From NCBI GenBank assembly GCA_944474755.1, contig OX104114.1, positions 78,912,623 to 78,976,622 on the forward strand: 64,000 bases of DNA. Direction: 5' to 3'. This document shows positions 1-11,848 of the stretch, one piece after another (position 1 is the first letter of the stretch; each line of letters begins with the position of its first letter). The notes beneath the pieces were generated by a model. The model was given only the letters and a program-made list of their open reading frames with translations. It made no database searches and was not told where the DNA came from. Source of the DNA: Limnoperna fortunei. Its lineage: Eukaryota; Mollusca; Bivalvia; Mytilida; Modiolidae. Position numbers and translations under genes: made by a program.

Positions 1-513
1 AGTGCTTAAGAGTTAGTGTTTTGATGGCACACTTATACGATCCTGGTATGCAACGCTGTGTGTGCGGATTTTTGTAAAGTTTTGATTTCCAATCTTCGAC
101 TTTGATTTTGAGACTATATTATATATATAAATACAAACGTCTAAGTATTGTGACAACCATATAATATATCTATCCAGCGGATTTCTGAAACATCAGAAAT
201 ACAGGGTTAATATCAAATATTTATATATACGTCTTCAAATTAAGCCCAACACTTTATATATATATATATATAAAGTGCATAAACACAATTGTTGTCTTAT
301 GAGTACATATCAGTGCATCTCATTAGAAATCTTTTTTTTTATTTATATCGTTTATGCCCTATAAGAATTTAATTAAATGATCGTCGGCACAAAAATATAT
401 GCTGATTTATCACGTGTTTGCCCTTTTGCGTAGAGTAAAATATTTGGCATAATGGACAAATCCATGGTAAAATATGTTTATATGCATATCCCAGTAAATT
501 ATTATTAAGGTAC
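1..513. other. Intron, left edge
   Basis: AT-rich intronic sequence downstream of the last visible donor. It includes a (TA)n tract at about 253-273 inside a short palindrome (cactttata...tataaagtg). I see no exon, stop codon or polyadenylation context that would end the gene here. Confidence 0.6.
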
Positions 514-789
514 CTTGACAAGTAAGCTTTCCATTTTGCCCTTTACTTGAAAAATATCCCTCATTACATTGACAGTTGTGTGAACCATCGGTGTTATAGC
601 ACACAGCATATTCCGGACAGACTCTGTCCGTTGTTATATTACATTCATTTATATCTTCATTGCAGTTTATTCCATCCCAACCTTCTTTGCAAATACACAT
701 TCCATCAGACTTGTTGCATGAGATGGCATGATCCATTTGGCACGTACACTTTTCAGCACAATTATTACCAAAGAAACCTTCCTGACATT
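514..789 (-). CDS. Exon 27: 8-Cys EGF plus calcium-binding EGF (block C, position 5), last exon in window
   Basis: The exon has 276 bases, phase 1-1, with acceptor TTTTTCAG at 790 and donor CAAG|GTACCT at 514/513. It encodes ECQEGFFGNNCAEKCTC to CICKEGWDGINC (eight Cys), then DINECNITTDRVCPEYAVC and CQCNEGYFSSKGQNGKLTC. The donor shows that the transcript continues beyond the left edge. No further exon is visible at 1-513. Confidence 0.88.
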
Positions 790-937
790 CTGAAAAATGA
801 TACTTTTTGCAACGGCAAATCAATGAATGCATTCCATGTTTGTTCGCCAGAAAAACATTAATAGCAAAACATAAAGCACTAATATGCTGAATTGATACAT
901 GGAACCAACTATTTATAGGTTTAAATTTTGAATTGAA

Positions 938-1035
938 CGGGGAATTTCTCTGGGTATTCTTGTTACTCCAATAAAAACTGAATGTCATAATATAGCTGAA
1001 AGGGGCGTTAAACACCATTCAAAGAAACAAACAAA
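938..1035 (+). mobile_element. SINE 3'-tail fragment
   Basis: The text from 'ctctgggtattct' through 'cataatatagctgaaa' and 'ggcgttaaacacc' to an AAAC/AAAT-rich tail matches the 3' half of the SINE at 20400-20682 (ctccgggtactcc, catgatatagctgaaa, ggcgttaaac, then an AAACAAAC tail). The tRNA-like head is missing. It lies in the intron between exons 26 and 27. Confidence 0.65.
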
Positions 1036-1461
1036 TAATCTCCAATGTGTATATCTAATACATATCATATTTGAAAATAATTGATGGTCAATTGTAAAAT
1101 AGTATTACGATATATACAATTTAATTGTATTTATTCACACAAAGCTGCTTAAATAACGGTAAATGTTTTTAATTTCACCTGTTTGGGAGTAATGATAATT
1201 AATGTAGCTTAATATTTTTGATTAATCATTAAAGATAGGGTATAAATTAACAACAGACCAGACCTAGATAAGAATATAAGTTCATAATAGTTTGTCAACA
1301 TGTGTCTGAATTAACTTATTGTTTACTAGTTAGATTATTTTAATAAACAGAAAGATCAAAGTTTCCAATAATATTTACAGTTTATTTATGGACACGTGAA
1401 CCATTAGAATAGAATAGAACTGAATTTCTGTTAGAATTATTAATGTCCGCTGTCAAAATAC

Positions 1462-1587
1462 CTATGCAGGTAAACATGTCTTTATCCAAATGTGTTCCTG
1501 GCTTTGAGCAATTACAAGAGTACCCGGGTGATTCGTCTACACATTTGTCGGAACATAAGTGGGTACCAGTACTACATTCGTCTATAT
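1462..1587 (-). CDS. Exon 26: calcium-binding EGF (block C, position 4)
   Basis: The exon has 126 bases, phase 1-1, with acceptor TCTTACAG at 1588 and donor CATAG|GTATTT at 1462/1461. It encodes DIDECSTGTHLCSDKCVD, ESPGYSCNCSKPGTHL and DMFTCIG. Complete cbEGF. The intron between it and the preceding exon holds a LINE tail relic. Confidence 0.87.
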
Positions 1588-2554
1588 CTGTAAGATGACA
1601 TGTAATTTAAATCACAATAAACACACATTATTTAATAAACAACTTATTACAAATAACTTTTGAACATTAAATGGAGCATGAAAGTATCCTTCGTTAAAAG
1701 ACAAATTATCGCAACTATTTCAGGATTTGAACTTGCCATTATATAACCATGTGTATATGAAAACTAAATTTGTTCCTTTCTATACCTTGTTTTTTTATAT
1801 GAGCCGCCATGCCTTATGCAAAACTTTTCGATCACTTTTCTGAAAGTGTATGGCCGCCATTGGGTACATTCCTATTTAAACCATTCGATTATAAACTTTC
1901 CGTTATAGATCATTTCAGAAATTGTGTCATAATAGTCCCTTTGCGTAAACATTTTGTCAAAAGAAGATTATTTGTTACAGTTCAGCGTCTGTAAAAATTT
2001 TGATGGTTTTTATCAATCAGAACACTTATAAACAGTATTGTAGTGATGTGTAGAAATATAACACGCGGCCAATCATTCAATCACATAATATTTTGGTCAA
2101 TACCGTTTAATTGCCTTTTTAAGACCTCACATAGTAACGAAGACCAATCAGGTCATTTATTGTATGCGTTTTTCTGCTTTACAATAAACCAAATATGTTT
2201 TTATTTTTATATAACGGACGTTCTATTTAAACAATTATAACTATTTACATTTTAAAGCACCAATAATTGCTTAATTTTAATTAGTGTTGTTAATCACTGG
2301 AAAATATAATGCAATCCTTTGGTCAGAAAATGTCCTTAGAAAACTAAACTATGTTCTCAGTATGAAGTATCTGTCTCGAATTTATCTCACTTTTAACCTT
2401 TTAACCTGATATAGAACATACTTTAAACGTTTAGTCCGGGTGCGGTCTCGCTTGCAGTTTGCCGTATAGTTACCAGTTTACCGATGTTTGCTGGTAGGGA
2501 GTCAATTTATTTTGAAACTGTTTGGGAACTGTTACAGGACAGTACAAACGTCGC

Positions 2555-2880
2555 AATATGTTTTACCTAATTCATAATAAACTGTGCCCACAATACTTAT
2601 GTGATCTGAAGCCATCCTCAACAAATCATGTTTTACCATACATCTTGGGTAACAGTGATGATTATGTTATACCCCACTTTTAGATTTAACAGAACTAAAA
2701 ATTCTTTTGTTTTCTATCCAACAATTAATGATTGGAATCAATAAAAATACAAACAAGAAAAGCTAGAAACACAAATTTAAATATTTATACTAAGCTCAGA
2801 TATACATGTATGTGTATTTCTTTGCATAAATGTAGTCCTTTCTCCGATTGTAATTGTGGTATAAAAAATAAACGTAATTT
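2555..2880 (+). mobile_element. Non-LTR retrotransposon C-terminal relic
   Basis: On the plus strand the frames read FYLIHNKLCPQYLCDLKPS, then VIPHF, and after a frameshift FRFNRTKNSFVFYPTIND-WN, and later KLRYTC...CISLHKC...DCNCG. This is the usual C-terminal tail of CR1/Jockey-type LINE proteins (Y-K-x-x-N-x-L-x-P-x-Y-L, K-x-S-F-x-P-x-x-I-x-x-WN, then a C-x-C-G knuckle). It is broken by frameshifts and stops. It lies in the intron between exons 25 and 26. Confidence 0.55.
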
Positions 2881-3056
2881 ACTGACCAACATAAGCATTT
2901 AATTAGTCTCAAAATTAGACAAATATTTCAAATGCAAATGACAGTTCTGATCTGACATATTTTAATGTAATTCATATTATATTCGGGTTTTTGTATTTGT
3001 CGTCATATGAATTTAACTTAAATTGCTTGACAAATACATTATTATTAGGTACATAC

Positions 3057-3176
3057 TAGTGCATGAGGTGTCATTGAATACTTCATATCCTCTAGGACAT
3101 CTACAGGTGTCATTACCATTGTGTACCACACAAAATGCAGGTTGATTACATATTAAAGATGTACAATTAATTTTTG
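3057..3176 (-). CDS. Exon 25: EGF without calcium motif (block C, position 3)
   Basis: The exon has 120 bases, phase 1-1, with acceptor TTTGCAG at 3177 and donor ACTA|GTATGT at 3057/3056. It encodes AKINCTSLICNQPAFCVVH, then GNDTCRCPRGYEVF and TSCTS. EGF-like six-Cys pattern without the acidic D-I-D-E start. It contains an N-D-T sequon. Confidence 0.83.
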
Positions 3177-3753
3177 CTGCAAATAAAGAACATCGTACCT
3201 AATTTGATTTGACAAATGAATATATACGGTATATCGTGATGCTTAATATAAATCTGTCAACATATGTTAATTACATATCAAATTTATTGAAACTTAAGGA
3301 AACGATAAACGTTGCACAAATCTACTATGTCGAAGGGAAAACTATTAGACTATATTTATAAGTTTTGACCTTATTGTTTGAATAAGTACATTACTACTTT
3401 GAATAATCTTTTATTGATAATTCATATTTTGCGGTTATCAGTGTTATTTAGAACGAAACAGCATAATTGCTTCAAAAAAATTCATTAGCCATACTGACTA
3501 CATTAAATATTAAGATGTTTACAGCAAGTAGTGTCGATATGCTTCATAAAAATATAAATTGCATATGTCTGCGATAAAACTGGGTTTCATAATCCATTAG
3601 TTCAGAAAAGGCATCAATATATGTACCATGGAATGAAGATTTGATTATTTATAAAGATGGGCTAAAATTTAAAATAATTGTACATCTTAAAACATTTGTC
3701 TTTCAGATCTAATAAAAAACCACAAAAGATCAATTTGATTTACTTTTACTTAC

Positions 3754-3879
3754 GATAGCATGTCCGTTGATCTCTATTGTTCAGCTCAAACCCATGTTCA
3801 CAAGCACATGTGTAGCCTCCAATTGTGTTAAAACATTTCTGATGGCAAATAGAAAAATTTCCTGCACATTCGTTTATAT
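3754..3879 (-). CDS. Exon 24: calcium-binding EGF (block C, position 2)
   Basis: The exon has 126 bases, phase 1-1, with acceptor ATTTAG at 3880 and donor TATC|GTAAGT at 3754/3753. It encodes DINECAGNFSICHQKCFN, TIGGYTCACEHGFELNN and QRTCYR. Complete cbEGF signature. Confidence 0.87.
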
Positions 3880-4257
3880 CTAAATAAGTATAAAAAATAT
3901 AGACTATAATATCACATATTGTATATATAAGTATTTACATGTTCCTTATTATATATTATATATATACTGACCTCATCTAATCGGAATGACAAACAACAAA
4001 TTCTTTCCAATCATATTATTTTTTTACTCTATTTCACTATTTCAATAAAGATTTTCTTTGGAAGGGTTAGACATTTTACCAGCAGTTTACGATTTATGAC
4101 TGCAATCATACAGAGATCAGAATTGTGTTTTAAATATGCAATGCAAATCCAAAACAGAATATCTCGAATACACTGTTTAGTTTATGACATAATGCGTACC
4201 AAAATTAAAATGTAAAAAATACGTATGAACACTTAGCCGAAAATACAAATTACCTAC

Positions 4258-4368
4258 CTATACAACTTTCATTTATTAATGTAAAACCAGTTTTACATGA
4301 ACAGTAAAAGCTTCCATAGGTATTGATACAATTCTGCTCACATGGATTGCTATTGCATTCATTAATAT
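4258..4368 (-). CDS. Exon 23: calcium-binding EGF (block C, position 1)
   Basis: The exon has 111 bases, phase 1-1, with acceptor ATTACAG at 4369 and donor TATAG|GTAGGT at 4258/4257. It encodes DINECNSNPCEQNCINTYG, SFYCSCKTGFTLI and ESCIG. It is a compact six-Cys cbEGF with a shortened first loop, the smallest in the array. Confidence 0.86.
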
Positions 4369-5204
4369 CTGTAATAGACAAACTACATTACAACCTGAAA
4401 ATCACCAAATCTCAATGATAAAGGAAAAAACCATTCTACTGACACCATCTGATACATTTTGTCAGCTTTTATAAACAGATATTTAACAAATATATTATAA
4501 TTGATCGAGCGATAACAAGGTATAAAATGAACACAAATATAAGGTGTGACCATGTTCTCATTTACATAGAGCCCGCTTGCAATATTCTATTTCAATTCTT
4601 ATATGTCTAACAACTGTTTTAAAAGTTTGAAGCGGCTCTAAGAGAACACTTTCAATGGTAAAGTTGTTTTCTTCTAATTGATAAGATATAATATATAACA
4701 GTATGTTAAAGCAAATAAAACGGACATAAACATATATCCTCGTCATTTGATTTCTTTAGCAAAACATATTGAGAAATTTTAACGAAATTGCTATGTCATA
4801 TTTGAAATTTTCAGAGCGTATTATGACGTTGGAAATCTATTTGTTATGTCACAGCGGATGGACGTCATATTAATTCGAATATACAGTTGTCTATACAAAT
4901 AATGTGGTATCGGAAATACGTCAAATGATACAAATCTCAGAATTCACAGTAAAGATTACTGAATTATTATCAACAACGATAATTACGTATAACACATAAC
5001 AAAAAGGATGTATTAAGTCAGTTTTTACATTTACACAAAACACACAGCTTACGCATGTGCGAACTAAATTTATTGGAATTTTAACACGGCGTTGTTTACA
5101 TAGCTTAAGCTCATGTCGAAAGCTAGTAATAAATAATTAAAACATAAGTGAAGGTTGGCAGTAATAACGCAGTGATATTTTTCAACTTTAGTAAATGTAG
5201 TTAC

Positions 5205-5459
5205 CTTGACAGAAATTTGAGTAGTTTTGGTATCCTTCATGGCATTTACACACGTACGACCCAGGTATATTTACACAGTTCGTATTGTTGTTCCTGCACA
5301 AAGTGGAACTGATTTCGCATTCATTAATGTCGGCGTCACACTTCACTCCTTGCCAACCGGGTTTGCAAATACACCCTTTGTCAGAATCACAACGATCAGC
5401 GCCCAGACCACAGTTACATTTAATACTACAGTTTTCTCCATAATGGTACTTGTCACATT
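5205..5459 (-). CDS. Exon 22: 8-Cys EGF plus calcium-binding EGF (block B, position 5)
   Basis: The exon has 255 bases, phase 1-1, with acceptor TTGTTTTAG at 5460 and donor TCAAG|GTAACT at 5205/5204. It encodes ECDKYHYGENCSIKCNCG to CICKPGWQGVKC (eight Cys), then DINECEISSTLCRNNNTNC to CKCHEGYQNYSNFC. It has the same length (255) and module order as exon 17. Confidence 0.88.
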
Positions 5460-5876
5460 CTAAAACAATTCATAGCAGTCGGGACTTTAACAAGACATTC
5501 GAATTCTGACATGGCATATACGAACGACACTAGAATGCTAGGTATTCTTAATTTTGTTTTATTTATAACTCCAACAACTTTTTCCGTTCTTTGAAATGTA
5601 CGAATAACAGGATTTAAAGTAATCATAAACTAAAAGATCAACAATGCAAAAACTTTCAAAAATGCGTTTTTATATGTACTGTATTGTATGACTAATTTCT
5701 TCAAAGTTAATGTTTGTTTGATGTTTTTTTTTTACTAAAATAACCCAATTGACAATAATGGCAGGCCTCTTTAACCACTTATCTATCACATAAATATGAT
5801 AATGCGGGAGAAACCAAGCAACAAAAAATATATATAATCTTAATAAGCAACAACACAAAACAACATAACTGTCTAC

Positions 5877-6008
5877 CTTTGCATGTTATTCCATCGTTAT
5901 CCAAAACTTTTCCTCGTGGACACCCACATGTAAAGCTTCCGTTTGTATTAGCACATAATGAATTTTCACTACATTTATTAGTTTCAGTACTATGACATTC
6001 ATTTATAT
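5877..6008 (-). CDS. Exon 21: calcium-binding EGF (block B, position 4)
   Basis: The exon has 132 bases, phase 1-1, with acceptor TTTTACAG at 6009 and donor CAAAG|GTAGAC at 5877/5876. It encodes DINECHSTETNKCSENSLC, then ANTNGSFTCGCPRGKVL and GITCKG. It shares the T-N-G-S-F-x-C-G-C core with the position-4 exon of block A (T-N-G-S-F-N-C-G-C), which supports block duplication. Confidence 0.88.
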
Positions 6009-6419
6009 CTGTAAAATATTTAAGGGTAATAGTAGTACGATTTAAAAGACCAACTGATAAATGTAAATTAACAAAATCATTCAAGTTGGGCATATATCTA
6101 TTATAAATAACGGGAAGAAACAGTGAGCCTATATTTTTAGATGATATTAATAATAAACAAGTCAAGTTGTTGAGTACCTGCATGAAACATAAAATATTTA
6201 AATTGCATTTCTTACTTTTCTATTTTACTTAGTCAGTTTATAACACACAATAATTTTATATGTTTTACAATTTAGAATATTTGGTATATTGACCGAAATT
6301 GTATTATACCCATAAATGCACTGAAATTTGAAATAATATTTTTGTGAAATTGTTACTATTTCTATAACAAGACAAATCCAACATTGTTTGATAATTTAAC
6401 AGATATCACTGATGAATAC

Positions 6420-6591
6420 AAAACACCCATTTGTTTAATAATACATTTTGCACTCTCATGATTTGATAAGCTAACGTACAAAGCCGTATAGCGAATTTAA
6501 TCACGAGAGTGTGATATGATTTTTAAAAACCATATACTAGACAAGTAAGTCACCAGAGTGCGATATGGTGTTTTACCAGAATGGGTGTTTT
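6420..6591. mobile_element. Small MITE-like element with 11-bp perfect terminal inverted repeats
   Basis: AAAACACCCAT at 6420-6430 is exactly inverted as ATGGGTGTTTT at 6581-6591. Inside are further weak inverted motifs (cactctcatgattt, cacgagagtgtgatatg, ccagagtgcgatatgg). There is no coding capacity. Its length of 172 bp and intron position fit a MITE. A target-site duplication is not clear. Confidence 0.42.
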
Positions 6592-7072
6592 CATAAACAT
6601 TATGATGATAGGAAATAGAATGTCATCTGTATTTGTTTAGGAAAAAAAAGATTAAATTAACTGTTAATATATTGTTAGTGATGCAACCTTGAAGATTTAT
6701 ATGTTTTCTAGATAATCACCATTAACTAATACAGAGTAGCTTTCAGTGAACTTTGACACTAAATTGCAAATTTGCTAAACAAGTGATGATCTACCAATGA
6801 ATAAGTGTTTTTAAAGAATGTATGATTGGCAAAAAATGAATTTTAAATGAGGACTGTTGGGGTAAGTACAGACAAAATATTATTTTATTAAATATCTTTT
6901 GTTTCTATAGTTAATCCACAATTCGTTCTGTCAATTATAGACACTGAGGCAATTATTCAAATTATTACTTCTTTGTAATCCGGTACATAGTGTTAGTATT
7001 GATCTAACAGACTGAATTTAATATATTGATAACAAGTAAAACGGTTTACAATAAATTCCGAAGTAAAATTAC

Positions 7073-7201
7073 CTTCGCAGGTTCTATTGTCTGGTCGTAG
7101 TCTGTATCCGCTCGCACAAAAGCAAAAATATTTCTCATGTTCGTCTGTTAAACATCCATAGTCGCAACTTATTGCGTTATAAAATTTACATGGATCTGAT
7201 A
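7073..7201 (-). CDS. Exon 20: EGF without calcium motif (block B, position 3)
   Basis: The exon has 129 bases, phase 1-1, with acceptor TTTTATAG at 7202 and donor CGAAG|GTAATT at 7073/7072. It encodes VSDPCKFYNAISCDYGCLT, then YFCFCASGYRLRPDN and RTCEG. It lacks the D-I-D-E-C start, as expected for position 3. Its S-C-x-Y-G-C segment closely resembles that of the block A counterpart (S-C-S-Y-G-C). Confidence 0.86.
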
Positions 7202-7505
7202 CTATAAAAAACGAAACACAGTGTATTTGTAGCTTTGCAAAAAAAGAAAACCACACATCAGAAAGGTATTGTTTGATGCAGCATTTAGTTTTCATAAGTT
7301 GGTTATACTATTGCAGTATAATATTTGCGTATATAAATATTAAATATGACTAAATGTTGATGACAAAACCAACTAAAACGTCTTTAAAACAAACTGTGCG
7401 GTGTTTTCATTTCATAAAAAAACTTTCAAAAGGTGTAGTGTTATGCTAATGTGTTAATTTTTATATTGAACTCCCTTAAAAAAATTTTTTTTTAATTTCT
7501 GTTAC

Positions 7506-7631
7506 CTTTCCTACATGTTTTCCGGTCATTATCCAGATAAAATCCGTTTAAACATTTACATGAGTATCGTCCGTCAGCATTAATACACTGCTGTTGACAG
7601 TCATGTGCACCAGTGGCACACTCGTCAATAT
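7506..7631 (-). CDS. Exon 19: calcium-binding EGF (block B, position 2)
   Basis: The exon has 126 bases, phase 1-1, with acceptor TTTTTCAG at 7632 and donor GAAAG|GTAACA at 7506/7505. It encodes DIDECATGAHDCQQQCIN, ADGRYSCKCLNGFYLDND and RKTCRK. Its length (126) equals that of the position-2 exons of the other blocks. Confidence 0.88.
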
Positions 7632-7819
7632 CTGAAAAATACATTATTTTTTCCTCTTCCATGATTGGCTTTATCACAGAGCTGAATGTTTAAATTGGTA
7701 AAACGATGATCTTAAATAATGATTCAGAAACGTTTTAACAAACAGAATAGAAAAAGTCTTAAAGTAACATTTCCGTAAATTCAAAATTTATTGTACTCCT
7801 TCATAAGAATTTATTATAC

Positions 7820-7951
7820 CTTCGCATGTGGAAGACTCTTGAATACGCCGATAACCTTTTCTGCATTCGCATATGTAGGAACCAAGAGTATTTATGCATT
7901 CAGCCGTAATTGTACAGTTATTAAGACTTGGATTAGCACATTCATTGACAT
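7820..7951 (-). CDS. Exon 18: calcium-binding EGF (block B, position 1)
   Basis: The exon has 132 bases, phase 1-1, with acceptor CTTTTCAG at 7952 and donor GAAG|GTATAA at 7820/7819. It encodes [36 protein letters not shown] and ESSTCEG. It is a standard cbEGF of the D-V-N-E-C type with a slightly long first loop. Confidence 0.87.
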
Positions 7952-9165
7952 CTGAAAAGAAAATGTATATAAGTGTCTTTGTACAGATATCAACGTAAAC
8001 GTAAAGAATATATGAGTATGTTGAGGATATTTTCCATTGTTTCTTGTAATCGTGCCATAGAAAATCAGTGACAATACAATAGTAGTAAAAGTAGTATCAT
8101 TACAGTGTATGCATACATACATTTGTGAAATTCAGACACATATTTGTGTACGTAATCATTTTATACCTTGTTAGCGACACATTTTTAGTTGCCTTATAAA
8201 CATAATGTGCAAAAATACAACATTTATGTTTGAAGTTATAGTTACAGTTCAGGACGCGTACAGTGATAACTAAGTGATTTCAATGTTCATCTGTTTACAT
8301 TACTTATTCTAGATGAAATATTGCCTGATGTTTTAAGATATAAATAAAACGTGTGATGTTTGCAAGTTGGACATCGATAATTACAAGTAATGTGTTGCCT
8401 TATTGCTCTTTGATAATGTCACAATATACTTGTAGGAGAATAATTGCTATCTAAAAAAATAACTACATGCAACCGGGGAAAACATTTCCTTACATTTATT
8501 GTTATTTTTATTATTATTACTTAGCAATCTTGTGGTAATACCATAATGTTTCCCTTTGTTCAAACTGTATAATTCGACTTACCAAAACTTAAATAATCCT
8601 ATACAAACTAACATGCATGTGAATGTCTTCATTTTTAGAACTAAATAATTATATTTCAAATCGCATATGTTTATATTCCAAGGGAGGGTGAGATTGGCGG
8701 GTCAGCTGTCGTTTTGTCTGTGAAACATAATCGGAACAAAATGGTGTACCGACAAATAACAATATTGATTCAATTATTTTGACAGTAAATTCATGTTAGC
8801 AATAATTGCTATTGCAACCGTCATTTTAAACAGAAAATAGGTAAAGATGTGTCTTATCTGAAACTCAATATACCAATATGATGCAATTTTTAAAAACTTG
8901 AAATTATTTCATTATCATAAAATGTAATGAAAATTAATTTAATAACATTACATATGTTCAAAGGTATAATTTACGGTTAATTTTATTTAACGCGTTTAAC
9001 TTATGTTGCTGTGTAACCATATCAAAAATAGACCAGTGTTTGGTCCATATACATAAGTATTATTGACTTCTTAAATATTATAATTCTTTTTATTAAGAAC
9101 AACTATCTTGCACTTTTAGTTGGCTTGTAGACATCGTTTCTGTTTTTCAAAATATATTGCATTAC

Positions 9166-9420
9166 CTGAACAGCTGCCAGACATATCTTGATAATATCCA
9201 TCGAAACAGTCGCATTTGTAACCTCCTTGGGTATCTACACATTTTTTGAAAGTGCCGCAGATGTTGGGATGTTCATTACACTCATCAATGTTCTTATCAC
9301 AGCTAGCTCCCATCCACCCTTTATCACAGACACATCCACGAACGTGATTGCACTCCTTTGTTCCGGGCCCACACGAACAGGTTTGATTACAATTGTGTCC
9401 ATACTGTGGAAGCTTACATT
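9166..9420 (-). CDS. Exon 17: 8-Cys EGF plus calcium-binding EGF (block A, position 5)
   Basis: The exon has 255 bases, phase 1-1, with acceptor ATCAATAG at 9421 and donor TCAG|GTAATG at 9166/9165. It encodes two modules. The first is ECKLPQYGHNCNQTCSC to CVCDKGWMGASC, with eight Cys in the laminin/MEGF-type spacing. The second is NIDECNEHPNICGTFKKC to CDCFDGYYQDMSGSC, a cbEGF. The exon closes block A, and two exons of the same make-up close blocks B and C. Confidence 0.88.
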
Positions 9421-9793
9421 CTATTGATAAACAAGTTATACAAATAAATGGTATAAAACAAAAATGACTCAAATAATAGAAAAGTATGGCAGTGGTTTCT
9501 GGTTTTTTTTGGGGAGCACATGGGTGCAAGTATGTTTTGTATGGGAGGTTGGGTTGTATATTTTGGGAAGTTTTTTTCGTTATTTTGGAATTCTTCTTTG
9601 TTTCGTATTTCCTTATCTTCATCCAAGTTTTCTCCGTATTATACAGTCTATTTTTCTTATTGTTGACCCTTTTGGTTTCTTACATTTTACATTTCATTGT
9701 AAAGAAAAAAAATCAATTTTGTAAGGGGGTTTGTGACGGTGTTTTCAATTTCCAATTTTTAAATTTGAAAATTAAATGTAAACAGAAACATAC

Positions 9794-9916
9794 TTTCACA
9801 TTTGTTGGTATCTTCATTAAACTGATATCCAGGCCAGCACCCACAGTTGAAACTACCATTTGTATTATGACACACTTGGTCGCAGTACTTTGGTCCTTCA
9901 GTACATTCATCTATAT
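9794..9916 (-). CDS. Exon 16: calcium-binding EGF (block A, position 4)
   Basis: The exon has 123 bases, phase 1-1, with acceptor TTATTAG at 9917 and donor GAAA|GTATGT at 9794/9793. It encodes DIDECTEGPKYCDQVCHN, then TNGSFNCGCWPGYQFNED and TNKCES. Complete cbEGF signature. It lies just upstream of the double-EGF exon at 9166-9420. Confidence 0.87.
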
Positions 9917-10343
9917 CTAATAAAATTTATAGCAAACTTTATGTACTTTAATTGGAGTAAAACTGTATTTCTCATTGACTTCTGTAATAAAGACTTTCAG
10001 GAAGGTATTTTAATTTTGGCGATGATTGATACCTCAGAGCGGACGCGGACGCGCATTTCTTTAAAAAGTGTAACGTTTATTTTGTTACGTTTACAGTTAT
10101 CGCAGATAAGCTTTTGATCGAACTAAAAACAGGTCATCTAAACGAATTCTAAACGACGGATTTATTAAAGTTTTACTTAAAATTATAATAACAATACATT
10201 GTATACCCAAAAATTTGTAATATGAAGTCGAAATTTCTCAAAGTTTAACAATTTATTATAAGGAGTACTTACGTATAAATATGTATATTATTTAATGTAA
10301 TAAAATTTATGTCTGCCTTCTTTGCGAAAGGAATTAAACTCAC

Positions 10344-10466
10344 CAATGCAGCTTGCATTGTCATGGTCAAGTTTATATCCACTTGGACAGATGCATATAG
10401 GACCTGATGTTGTGTTGGCACATCCGTAACTGCAGCTTAATTTCTTGATATGACAAAAATCAAGTG
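10344..10466 (-). CDS. Exon 15: EGF without calcium motif (block A, position 3)
   Basis: The exon has 123 bases, phase 1-1, with acceptor TTTTTCAG at 10467 and donor ATTG|GTGAGT at 10344/10343. It encodes ALDFCHIKKLSCSYGCAN, then TTSGPICICPSGYKLDHD and NASCIG. The six-Cys spacing is EGF-like, but the usual D-I-D-E-C start is replaced by A-L-D-F-C, so calcium binding is unlikely. The same replacement occurs at position 3 of the other two blocks. Confidence 0.86.
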
Positions 10467-10733
10467 CTGAAAAATTTTATGTAATTGAAAACACTGACCA
10501 TAATATCAAGTATGTACTACAATGTACATGTAACAAAAAGTATTAATAAATATGACTGCTAAAAACTCAAACAAATTAAATATGACTTTATAAAAACTTG
10601 ACTAATAGTATGCAATGAAAATAATTCTGAGATACAGTACCAGACGCATGTGTCAATGTAATAGAAAACATTGTAAGACGTGTTTTTTTTAAATAAATCA
10701 AATAATTTATGTCATGTCTGTTGATATACTTAC

Positions 10734-10859
10734 TTTGATTGCAACTCTTCAGGTCATTTTCTAATTCATATCCATACTGACAAGAACAGTTATATCCTCC
10801 ATACGTATTGGTACATATCTGTTCACATTCATCTTTTTTTTCTACACATTCATCAATAT
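10734..10859 (-). CDS. Exon 14: calcium-binding EGF (block A, position 2)
   Basis: The exon has 126 bases, phase 1-1, with acceptor TTGTATAG at 10860 and donor CAAA|GTAAGT at 10734/10733. It encodes DIDECVEKKDECEQICT, NTYGGYNCSCQYGYEL and DLKSCNQ. It is a full six-Cys cbEGF with the D-I-D-E-C calcium motif and the Asn/Tyr core that can be beta-hydroxylated in this family. Confidence 0.88.
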
Positions 10860-11189
10860 CTATACAATATTGTAAATGCAACATTACTAAATTATATAAC
10901 TTGTAAATAACCTATATTAAATATTGCATTTATTTATAGACACGCATATTCCTTTAAATTATTCTTGCGTATTAACGAGTTTTCTGTTCAAATCTGTGAT
11001 TTACCTCCTTTTCGAAAATCTTTTACAATGCTGAAAAATTAACGTCTTTAAAAAAAATCGAGTTAATAATAAGCTGTTTGGCTTAGTTGACTGGATTGCT
11101 CCATCTGGATATTTCAATTCTAACCTAATTTTAAAACAAGTTACTGTTATATTTCAGTTTTGTATAAACATGAAACCCGAATATTTTAT

Positions 11190-11370
11190 CAGGCTGCTGT
11201 GACCAAGTGTTTAAATTCGTCAAGTATTGATCACTGGTTGATCAGTACTGAGTTTGTCAGTTTTCGTCTGATTTAGGATAAAGTCAACCCTTAATTGACA
11301 AGAATTAACAGTTTTCCTGATAACGAACGAGGTTATTCACTTGGTACTACGGTTTGTCAATAAAAACTAG
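11190..11370 (+). mobile_element. Degenerate tRNA-derived SINE copy
   Basis: It begins 'aggctgctgtgaccaagtg' and continues 'gtcaagtattgatcactgg', 'cttaattgacaagaatt' and 'caataaaaact', in the same order as the better-preserved SINE at 20400-20682 (ggcttctgtggccaagtgg, ctattgatcacgtgg, cttaattgacaaggatt, caataaaaatt). The B box and the tail are lost. It lies in the intron between exons 13 and 14. Confidence 0.55.
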
Positions 11371-11848
11371 AAGAGATGAAATTGATTAACATGTCCTAAA
11401 TGGCACACACTATAATTAAAACAAAACAAACATTCTGAAACAATCAGTTTTTTGTTCAAATAAGTATTACTAGCAACTAAAGAATTATGCGTTTCTATCG
11501 GTACAATTTATAATCGCCTTTATGAAAGGAAAGACATCCATTATAAATACATTTCATAATAATCATTATATTATTCGCTGTAAAATTATACAAAAACGCC
11601 CACTAAAAGTTAGTGTAAACGATACTGAATGTAGTTTAATGTAAATACTCCACTGATACAAATTACGCTTATTTACACGTCTTTTACTAATCTTTACAAA
11701 TGTCAAGGAAGCAATAAAGTCTCGGAAGTTCGTCACATAGAAGATAAAAGAGAAATATCAAATTGTCAAAATTATTGCAATTATCATTGAACCTCTTGCA
11801 TCTGACTGCATACCTTTGGACAGAATGCCACATTTTATTGAAACTTAC

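Noticed and set aside
5227..5463. Plus-strand frames opposite EGF exons (547-861, 5227-5463, 9188-9427, 11763-11972, 12255-12449)
   Set aside because: They are antisense shadows of Cys-rich EGF exons that have full GT-AG splice support on the minus strand.
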